DNA from: Nocardioidaceae bacterium
GTDB taxonomy: Bacteria > Actinomycetota > Actinomycetes > Propionibacteriales > Nocardioidaceae
Reading direction: 5' to 3'
Length of the DNA: 11,826 nt
Assembly (NCBI GenBank): GCA_025965395.1
Contig: JAOPXA010000257.1
Span: 1-11,826, forward strand
Part shown: piece by piece, positions 6,350 to 11,826 of the stretch
How positions within the stretch are numbered: the first letter of the stretch is position 1
Layout: the number at the start of each line of letters is the position of its first letter
Program-made: the position numbers and the translations under genes
The notes under the pieces: model-generated
What the model was told of the DNA's origin: nothing
Database searches by the model: none
Seen by the model: only the letters and a program-made list of their open reading frames with translations

Positions 6350-8158
6350 ATGTCCGCAACCCCCACTAGCGAGCAGTTGTCCGATCTGACGCTGCGATGG
6401 CTGACCGAGTTCGAGTCGGCGCTCACGGCCAAGGACGCTGTGCTCCTGGATCAGCTCTTCGTCGAGGACTCCTACTGGCGCGACGTTGTCTCCTTCACCT
6501 GGGACCTCCGCCAGATGGTCGGGCGTGAGGGCATCAAGGACGTGCTGCTCAGCGTTGCCGACGACATCGCCCCTCGGGACTTCCGACTTTCCTCCACGTT
6601 CCCTGGTCCTGCCATCACCTCAAATGCAGGGCTGGACTACATCGAGGCATACATCGAATTCGACACCGCACAGGGCGGAGGGTCAGGCTTCTTACGCCTT
6701 AACATCGATGAGTCTGCGCCGACCGGCGTGGCGGCATGGGCGCTCTACACACGGCTCGAGACCCTCAAAGGTTTCGAGCCTGCCACCGAGCGGCCCCATG
6801 CGTACGGTGTCCACGGCAAGGGCGGCCAGGAGAACTGGCTCGATCAGCGCACGAAGCTTCAGGCGTTCGAGGACCGGGATCCCATCGTGCTCATCGCTGG
6901 CGGTGGTCACTCAGGAATCATGGCCGCGGTGGCGCTGGAGAAGCTCGGCGTCGAGGCTCTCGTTGTCGACAAGAACGAGCGTGTGGGCGACAACTGGCGC
7001 AAGCGCTACTACTCCCTCGCGCTCCACAACCCGACGATCATGTCGACGATGCCCGACATGCCGTTTCCAGAGACCTTCCCCGAGTACCTTCCGAAGGACA
7101 AGCTGGCGAACTGGCTCGAGGCGTACGTCGACGCCAAGGACGTGAACTTCTGGACCTCCACCGAGTTCCTCGGGGGCACGTATGACGAGGATCGCAGGGA
7201 GTGGACCGTCAAGGTTCGTCGCGGTGACGGCACCGAGCGCACTATGCATCCCAAGCACGTCATCATGGCCACCGGGGGAGTGGGTGGGACGCCGCGAGTT
7301 CCGAAACTGACGGGCATCGATGCATTCGAGGGCCACGTGACGCACTCGTCCCATTTTGGCGAAAGCGCGGAGTTCGCAGGCAAGAAGGCGTTGGTCGTGG
7401 GGATGGGCACGAGCGCCCACGATCTTGCATTCAACCTTTACAACAACGGTGCAGACGTCACGATGATGCAGCGCAGCCCGACGTCGATCGTGCAGCTCGA
7501 TACGGCCAACATGGCGTACGCCACGTACACGGACGGCACGCCGCTTGACCAGGCTGACGTCAAGGCTGGAGCCGACTACATCTACCCCATCCTGGTCGCC
7601 GGTCTCGGCGCCTACACCCAGATGACCGAGGAGATCGACAAGGATCTCCACGAGAAGCTGCGTGCCGCGGGCACGAAGCTCGATATCGGTGAGGATGGCA
7701 CGGGCTGGTTGATGAAGTTCCTGCGCTACGGCGGCGGCTACTACCTCAACGTCGGTGCGTCCGACGTCATCGTGGAGGGTGGCATCAAGCTTATCCAGGC
7801 CTCCGACGTGGAGACGTTCGTCAAGGACGGGGCCCAGCTGACCGACGGCACCACCCTCGACTTCGATCTGATCGTCCTCGCGACCGGCTTCGAGAACCAG
7901 CAGACCGAGGTGGCGCGCTACTTCGGCCAAGAGTTAGCGGACAAGGTGGGAGAGATCGCCGGGTTTGCTGACGACGGCGAAGTACGCAACTCGTGGCGCC
8001 CGACCGCACAGGAGGGACTCTGGATCTGCATCGGTGGCTTCCAGCAGAACCGGATCTACTCGCCACAGCTCGCCATTCAAATCAGGGCCCAGCTCAACAA
8101 CCTGATCCCCGCGTCGTTCCCGCGGCCTCGTACCTCGCTTGAGTCGGTGCTTTCGTGA
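6350..8158 (+). CDS. NTF2/SnoaL-like domain fused to flavin-containing monooxygenase (FMO2), 602 aa
   Basis: Second copy of the fused monooxygenase. The N-terminal NTF2/SnoaL-like domain spans ~12-150, with WRDVVSFTWDLRQ at 43-55. Then follow FAD motif GGGHSG (184-189), VDKNERVGDNWRKRY (206-220), FMO signature FEGHVTHSSHF (326-336) and NADPH motif VVGMGTS (349-355). It is about 65% identical to FMO1 over residues ~178-340, so it diverged more than the BVMO pair. The ATG at 6350 has an AAGGAG 7 nt upstream. Its last 4 nt overlap the GTG start of the SDR gene, so the two are translated in a coupled way. FMO1 has no such partner. The reaction is oxygenation with NADPH and O2; the substrate is unknown. 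The extended C-terminus (RPRTSLESVLS) is unlike that of FMO1. Confidence 0.9.
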   Translation: MSATPTSEQLSDLTLRWLTEFESALTAKDAVLLDQLFVEDSYWRDVVSFTWDLRQMVGREGIKDVLLSVADDIAPRDFRLSSTFPGPAITSNAGLDYIEAYIEFDTAQGGGSGFLRLNIDESAPTGVAAWALYTRLETLKGFEPATERPHAYGVHGKGGQENWLDQRTKLQAFEDRDPIVLIAGGGHSGIMAAVALEKLGVEALVVDKNERVGDNWRKRYYSLALHNPTIMSTMPDMPFPETFPEYLPKDKLANWLEAYVDAKDVNFWTSTEFLGGTYDEDRREWTVKVRRGDGTERTMHPKHVIMATGGVGGTPRVPKLTGIDAFEGHVTHSSHFGESAEFAGKKALVVGMGTSAHDLAFNLYNNGADVTMMQRSPTSIVQLDTANMAYATYTDGTPLDQADVKAGADYIYPILVAGLGAYTQMTEEIDKDLHEKLRAAGTKLDIGEDGTGWLMKFLRYGGGYYLNVGASDVIVEGGIKLIQASDVETFVKDGAQLTDGTTLDFDLIVLATGFENQQTEVARYFGQELADKVGEIAGFADDGEVRNSWRPTAQEGLWICIGGFQQNRIYSPQLAIQIRAQLNNLIPASFPRPRTSLESVLS

Positions 8159-9132
8159 CGGGTCTGTTGCTGGTCACCGGTGCCACGGGGCTAGCTGGTT
8201 CCAACATCGTCGAGGTCGCCCTCAAGCACGGCAAGCGCGTGCGTGCACTGGTGCGCGACGCGTCGCAGGCCGGACCTCTTGAGGCGATCGGCGCCGAAGT
8301 CTTCCAAGGCGACATCACCGATCCGGATTCCCTCGCGAGGGCGATGGAGGGGGTCGATGAGGTGATTCATGCCGCCGCGGCGCTGAGCGGACCCTGGCGT
8401 GTCCTCACCGACGACGACATGTGGGCGGTCAATTACCAAGGCGCTGTCAACGTCCTCGACGCCGCTGCAGCGGCAAACGTGACGCGCACCGTGATGATCG
8501 ACTCGAACTCGATCTTCGACTGGAGCTTCACCCAGAAGGAGATCGCGCCGATCATTCCCTTCAGCGACGTCGACTCGCACTATGTGCGATCCAAGCGCGC
8601 CGCCTACCTCGTGGGTCTGCACCGTGCTGCCCTAGGCCAGAACATCGTCTTCGTGACTCCGGGCGCGATCTACGGTCCAGGGATCTTCACCGACCGCGCC
8701 CTCGACGGCACGACCTTCACGCGGCTGATCTTGCGGGGCTTGGTAGGCGAACTAGAGTCGTTCCCGAGTTTCCCTATGGCGTGGGTCTATGTTCCTGACC
8801 TCGCCGAGGTATGCGTGCGCGCGCTAGACAAGGGCGTAACGGGCCACCGCTACATCGGGATGGGCACGGAGGACGACGTCATGAGCATCGGTGCGTTCTG
8901 CAATGAGGCCAATGAAATCGCCGGTGTCGACTTCCGTGTGGAGGACATCGATCCGAAGTCGACTGCCGGGCCCAAGCTTGGCACGTTTGCTCAGTTTGGT
9001 GAGCGGGTCTTCGCCAAGCCGTTCGTCGACTGCTCCGTCACCACCAAGGTTCTCGGGCACGAGCCCACACCTCACCGGCAAGCGTTGGAGACAACGATCG
9101 AGTGGCTCAGGGACACCGGGTCGCTCGCTTAA
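8155..9132 (+). CDS. Extended SDR, NAD(P)-dependent epimerase/dehydratase or 3-beta-HSD-like, 325 aa
   Basis: Cytosolic oxidoreductase of the extended short-chain dehydrogenase family. Cofactor motif TGATGLAG (8-15) fits the TGxxGxxG of this group; ALVRD after the second strand puts an Arg where NADP-binding members often have one. The catalytic YxxxK is YVRSK (143-147), with Ser in MIDSNS (114-119), and PGAIYGPG follows, typical of dihydroflavonol reductase/3-beta-hydroxysteroid dehydrogenase relatives. The GTG start lies in a GTGA overlap with the FMO2 stop, so the start is dictated by coupling. It may oxidise or reduce an alcohol/ketone just before or after the FMO2 step; direction and substrate are inference. 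A hairpin terminator follows 38 nt after its stop. Confidence 0.88.
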   Translation: MTGLLLVTGATGLAGSNIVEVALKHGKRVRALVRDASQAGPLEAIGAEVFQGDITDPDSLARAMEGVDEVIHAAAALSGPWRVLTDDDMWAVNYQGAVNVLDAAAAANVTRTVMIDSNSIFDWSFTQKEIAPIIPFSDVDSHYVRSKRAAYLVGLHRAALGQNIVFVTPGAIYGPGIFTDRALDGTTFTRLILRGLVGELESFPSFPMAWVYVPDLAEVCVRALDKGVTGHRYIGMGTEDDVMSIGAFCNEANEIAGVDFRVEDIDPKSTAGPKLGTFAQFGERVFAKPFVDCSVTTKVLGHEPTPHRQALETTIEWLRDTGSLA

Positions 9133-9170
9133 ACGGACTGCCGAATCGTGTCAAATACACCAAAACGTAA

Positions 9171-9199
9171 TCGGCTCACCCGTCATGCGGGTGGGCCGA
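9171..9199 (+). terminator. Hairpin terminator after FMO2-SDR operon
   Basis: An 11-bp stem (one G-U pair) pairs TCGGCTCACCC with GGGTGGGCCGA, with a further G-C pair closing a 5-nt loop. It starts 38 nt past the SDR stop. Only a short ATT follows, without a U-tract, as is common in actinobacteria. Confidence 0.68.
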
Positions 9200-9277
9200 A
9201 TTCGTTGCAATTGGAGCAAACCAGTTGCGCATCGCACCCACTTCGGGGGACCCAGAAACGCCATATCGTTTAGTTAT

Positions 9278-9289
9278 GTACAAATGTAC
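9278..9289. promoter_or_regulatory. Operator-like palindrome GTACAAATGTAC before the binding-protein gene
   Basis: GTACA-AA-TGTAC is a near-perfect inverted repeat about 100 nt before the start at 9386. It differs by one base from the site at 2316-2327 in the first divergent region, so one regulator may bind both. A surrounding TTATGTACA could double as a -10 element, but no fitting -35 was found. Confidence 0.42.
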
Positions 9290-9315
9290 AAATTCTGTGG
9301 TTGAGTGACCTCACA

Positions 9316-9331
9316 TGTGACTTGTCTCACA
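9316..9331. promoter_or_regulatory. CRP/GlxR-like site, full consensus
   Basis: TGTGA-N6-TCACA with every consensus arm base present, 54 nt before the ATG of the solute-binding-protein gene. It is the best of the three CRP-like sites in the window; the other two precede FMO1 and FMO2. A cAMP-responsive CRP or GlxR protein is the likely binder, from family knowledge. Confidence 0.62.
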
Positions 9332-9385
9332 ACGTCCGTCGCCCGATCGACGTGTGAGGCAAGGTCTCCCAACTAAGGACGGTCT

Positions 9386-10666
9386 ATGAAGTTCACACGC
9401 TTGGCGTTTGCCGCCACAGTTAGTGCCGCACTCCTCTTGAGTGCTTGCAGCAGCTCCGACGATGGTTCGTCTGGCGGCTCCGACGGCGACAAGGCCGCCT
9501 CGAGCGGCCCCATCACCGACAAGGACGTAGCCACGGCGCTTGCGTACGTCGGTGGCGAGGGCGGCAAGGCCGACTCGTCGCTCGATCCCTTCGTCATCGG
9601 CTTCGTCAACAACCAAGGTGGTGTGCCGTCGTTCCAAGAGCAAGAAGCTGCCGCTGATGGTGCTGTCTACTTGATCAACAACAAGCTGGGCGGCATCGAC
9701 GGTCACCCAGTCGAGCTGAAGAAGTGCTTCATTCAGGCTGAGGAAGACGGTCAGAAGTGCGCGGGCCAGTTGCTCGATGCCAAGGTCAATGTGGGAGTTC
9801 TTGCTTTGTCGGTCTTCGGCAACAAGTCGTTCTACGACCTTGTTGGCCAAAAATTCCCCGTGATCAACAGCGTGTCCGTGATGCCTGAGGACTCCACCAG
9901 CAAGGACGTCTACGCTCTCGACGGCGGCGGCCTCGGCGCGATGTACGCCATGGCGCAGAATGCTGAGGACGCCGGATACAAGAGCTTGGCGATCATCACG
10001 ACGAGCAACCCGGCCGGCAAGTTCCTGCTGGCCAACGTGGTGCTGCCGGACCTCAAGGCCCGTGGCATTGCCGCAAAGGTTGCCTACATGGATGAAGGCT
10101 CCACCACGCCGCAGTATGTGACTGCGCTTCAGACCACTGGTGCGGCAACCGCCGATGCTGTTCAGCTCATCCCCTCGGGTGTCGCTGGCTGTGTTGCGAC
10201 GTACGACGCCATGAAGCAGATTTCACTCAAGAAGCCCGTCGTGACGGTCATCACGTGCTCCAATGATCCAATGCCGGAAAAGACCGGCGGTGGCGCTGAT
10301 GGCTGGATCCTGTCAGGTCAGTCGGACATCATGGAGGTCAACACGGACCAGTCCAACACGGTCCGTCATTCCATGGAAGCCCAGGGCGGCGACAAGTTCA
10401 TCAACATCGGCAACGTCCCGAAGGGCTTCGGAGACATCCTCTCCCTCGCGAAGTTCGCGAGGACGATCGGCTACGACAAGATCACGCCCGAGGCGATGAA
10501 CGAGCAAATCCTGGCCTTCAAGGGTCCGGATGGGATGATCCCCGGCACGATCGACGGTGGCGCCCACACGCTCCAGCCCGGTCTGTGTGGCAACGCAGCA
10601 TCCAACGTCGTCTACAAGGACGGCAAGTGGGAGCCGCTCGAGCCCTACAAGATGACCGTCAAGTAA
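9386..10666 (+). CDS. ABC-type branched-chain amino acid/amide (HAAT) family solute-binding lipoprotein, 426 aa
   Basis: Extracytoplasmic receptor anchored by a lipid. The signal peptide has a Lys/Arg start, a hydrophobic stretch and a lipobox LLSAC with the modified Cys at 21, followed by a Ser/Gly/Asp-rich linker to about 38. The mature part resembles type-1 periplasmic binding proteins of the LivJ/Peripla_BP_6 kind: DPFVIGFVNNQGG, then a QEQEAAADGAVYLIN segment, a Cys pair (CFIQAEEDGQKC) and a C-terminal lobe ending near KMTVK. The start at 9386 has AAGGA 6 nt upstream. No permease or ATPase gene adjoins it, so it is an orphan that would use a transporter encoded elsewhere or act as a sensor. 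In this family ligands range from amino acids to aromatic and steroid-related acids; the ligand here cannot be told. Confidence 0.88.
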   Translation: MKFTRLAFAATVSAALLLSACSSSDDGSSGGSDGDKAASSGPITDKDVATALAYVGGEGGKADSSLDPFVIGFVNNQGGVPSFQEQEAAADGAVYLINNKLGGIDGHPVELKKCFIQAEEDGQKCAGQLLDAKVNVGVLALSVFGNKSFYDLVGQKFPVINSVSVMPEDSTSKDVYALDGGGLGAMYAMAQNAEDAGYKSLAIITTSNPAGKFLLANVVLPDLKARGIAAKVAYMDEGSTTPQYVTALQTTGAATADAVQLIPSGVAGCVATYDAMKQISLKKPVVTVITCSNDPMPEKTGGGADGWILSGQSDIMEVNTDQSNTVRHSMEAQGGDKFINIGNVPKGFGDILSLAKFARTIGYDKITPEAMNEQILAFKGPDGMIPGTIDGGAHTLQPGLCGNAASNVVYKDGKWEPLEPYKMTVK

Positions 10667-10691
10667 GCGGCATCAGCACGGAGAGCGCATG

Positions 10692-10728
10692 AGTGTGGGG
10701 AGTGACCATGACGGTTACTCCCCACACT
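10692..10728. terminator. Bidirectional hairpin terminator
   Basis: A 16-bp stem (12 bp perfect, one G-U, then three more pairs) with a 5-nt loop lies 25 nt after the binding-protein stop and 27 nt beyond the stop of the convergent SDR. The arms are AGTGTGGGGAGT and ACTCCCCACACT. It serves both converging transcripts and lacks a strong U-tract on either side. Confidence 0.82.
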
Positions 10729-10755
10729 TGCCAGTTGTTGCGGGCGTTGTGTTGG

Positions 10756-11547
10756 TCAGACGTCCTTGACCGACGTGTTGGATCCCTTGTAGCCAGCGGT
10801 GAACCCTCCGTCGACGAGGTTCATGGTGCCGGTGATGAAGCTCGCCTTGTCCGACAGGAGGAACGTGATGAGGTTGGCGACCTCATCGGGCTGACCGAGG
10901 CGGGCGACCGGGTGCTGCTTCGCAAGCACAGCGCGACGCTCTTCGGTTGAGTTGTTGACCATGAGCGGGGTCTCGATGTAGCCGGGCCCGATCGCGTTGA
11001 CGCGGATGCCTTGGTCCGCATATTCGAGGGCTGCTGCCTTGGTGAGTCCCACGATGCCGTGCTTGGCGGTCACGTAGGCCGCGTTGCCGTAGACGCCTTG
11101 GGTGCCTGCGATGGACGAGACGTTGACGATCGATCCACCCCCGGATTTGAGGATGGCGGGGATCTCGTAGCGCAGACCGTAGAGCACGCCATCGAGGTTC
11201 ACCGACATGCAACGACGCCACTCGTCGAGGTCCATCTCGTGGATGTATGTGCCCGAGGCGCCGATGGCGACGTTGTTGAGCGCGAAGTGAAGACCGCCGT
11301 AGGTATCGACGGCGAAGTCGACCGCGTCCGCGCTCTGTGACGCAATCGAGACGTCCATGTGGAAGGGGGAGGCGTTGCCGCCCGCCTCGGCGATCTCCTC
11401 AGCAACGGTCTTGGCCGAGTCGAGGGAGATGTCGGCGATCACGACGTTGGCGCCTTGGCTGGCGAGGTCCCGTGCGGTGGCCGCACCGATGCCCGACCCG
11501 CCGCCGGTCACGATGGCTGTCTTGCCTGCGAATCCGTTGTCTGTCAT
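10756..11547 (-). CDS. Classical SDR oxidoreductase, 263 aa
   Basis: Short-chain dehydrogenase/reductase with an unbroken fold: TGGGSGIG cofactor loop (14-21), Asp39 at the end of the second strand (VVIADIS), which favours NAD(H), structural Asn117, catalytic Ser144/145 (NVSSIAG), Tyr158 and Lys162 (YVTAK), and IGPGYIETPL at 187-195. The usual NNAG reads NNVA (91-94), a mild variant. Length fits the 250-265 aa of the family. The ATG at 11547 has AAGGAA 5 nt upstream. It lies 55 nt downstream of the MBL-fold gene on the same strand and probably shares its transcript. Likely a secondary-alcohol dehydrogenase in the same catabolic scheme; annotation pipelines often call such proteins glucose 1-dehydrogenase or 3-oxoacyl-ACP reductase, which need not be their job. 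Confidence 0.9.
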   Translation of the reverse strand: MTDNGFAGKTAIVTGGGSGIGAATARDLASQGANVVIADISLDSAKTVAEEIAEAGGNASPFHMDVSIASQSADAVDFAVDTYGGLHFALNNVAIGASGTYIHEMDLDEWRRCMSVNLDGVLYGLRYEIPAILKSGGGSIVNVSSIAGTQGVYGNAAYVTAKHGIVGLTKAAALEYADQGIRVNAIGPGYIETPLMVNNSTEERRAVLAKQHPVARLGQPDEVANLITFLLSDKASFITGTMNLVDGGFTAGYKGSNTSVKDV

Positions 11548-11602
11548 ACAGGTTCCTTTGCGTGGTGCGTGGTGAATGGTGCCTTAGGGGGAATGGAAGA
11601 CG

Positions 11603-11826
11603 TCAGTCGGGAAGTTCTTCGTAGCCGACTTTGCCGCCGGAGGTGACGAGCTTGCCCCAGTGCATGCCGGGGAAGTGGGCGGCTGCGAAGGGGATGTCGC
11701 GCTTGAGAATGAGGTTGCGCATACGCTCGATGGAGGCATGGGCTGCGGCGCTGTCGACGTTGGACGTGGAGTCCCAGCCGATCTCGAACAACTCGGGCTG
11801 TGTGTGTACGAGGTCGCCGATAAGCA
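11603..11826 (-). CDS. Metallo-beta-lactamase-fold hydrolase, C-terminal part, 5' end cut by window
   Basis: C-terminal 74 residues or so of an MBL-fold hydrolase, open to the window edge. The reading begins LIGDLVHTQPELFEIGWDS, where the Asp of GD is the usual bridging metal ligand, and continues with an AAAHASIERMRNLI helix and AAAHFPGMHWGKLV, whose His is the last metal ligand. This pattern matches the lactonase/glyoxalase-II-like branch (AiiA-type and relatives) in which a TRRRLLERAA-like helix and HFPxPxxG end the protein. The metal-binding HxHxDH lies outside the window, so the substrate class is open; a lactone or ester is plausible next to BVMO genes. Stop at 11603-11605; SDR follows after 55 nt. 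Confidence 0.8.
   Translation of the reverse strand, partial: LIGDLVHTQPELFEIGWDSTSNVDSAAAHASIERMRNLILKRDIPFAAAHFPGMHWGKLVTSGGKVGYEELPD

Noticed and set aside
5969..6359. Short frames of 60-66 codons in the second divergent region
   Set aside because: They cover conserved promoter and operator elements, with no matching frame in the first region.
6911..7930. 339-codon open frame on the minus strand opposite FMO2, and a 324-codon one opposite FMO1 (3306-4280)
   Set aside because: Both are complementary-strand shadows of conserved flavoprotein coding sequence and have no domain of their own.
1..11826. CRISPR array, insertion sequence, tRNA or rRNA genes
   Set aside because: No spaced repeats, transposase motifs, terminal repeats or cloverleaf patterns were seen on either strand.

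Overview
The window reads as chromosomal or large-plasmid DNA of a high-GC Gram-positive, probably an actinobacterium of the Rhodococcus, Nocardioides, Aeromicrobium or Mycobacterium kind. The signs are GC-rich codons, a Gram-positive-style lipoprotein with a Ser/Gly-rich linker after the lipobox, hairpin terminators lacking a strong U-tract, and TGTGA-N6-TCACA sites of the actinobacterial CRP/GlxR type. The lineage is an inference from style, not from a marker gene.

Layout. Positions 1-477 (-) hold the N-terminal 159 residues of an HSL-type alpha/beta hydrolase; its start lies 8 nt behind a Baeyer-Villiger monooxygenase (BVMO1, 486-2111, -). A 381-nt divergent intergenic region separates BVMO1 from a two-domain flavin monooxygenase (FMO1, 2493-4319, +), which carries an N-terminal NTF2/SnoaL-like domain. 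FMO1 converges on a second BVMO (BVMO2, 4320-5945, -) with abutting stop codons. A second divergent intergenic region of 404 nt precedes FMO2 (6350-8158, +), which overlaps an extended SDR (8155-9132, +) by 4 nt. After a hairpin terminator and a regulated leader comes an orphan solute-binding lipoprotein of the branched-chain amino acid/amide type (9386-10666, +). It converges, across a strong hairpin, on a classical SDR (10756-11547, -), which lies downstream of the C-terminal end of a metallo-beta-lactamase-fold hydrolase (11603-11826, -).

How it may work. The central 7.7 kb is a tandem duplication of a divergent BVMO/FMO module. BVMO1 and BVMO2 are both exactly 541 aa and about 75% identical over their first ~210 residues by eye. 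FMO1 and FMO2 are 608 and 602 aa and about 65% identical over the FAD-binding part. The regulatory DNA is duplicated too: both FMO promoters have TTGACT, 16 nt, TATGTT, and then a GTGA-N6-TCAC site at the same distance. The enzymes suggest catabolism of an alicyclic, terpenoid or steroid-like compound: the SDRs oxidise an alcohol to a ketone, the flavoprotein oxygenases insert oxygen to give an ester or lactone, and the hydrolases open it. The binding protein could sense or import a substrate. The substrate cannot be read from the sequence. A third CRP-like site before the binding-protein gene suggests common control.
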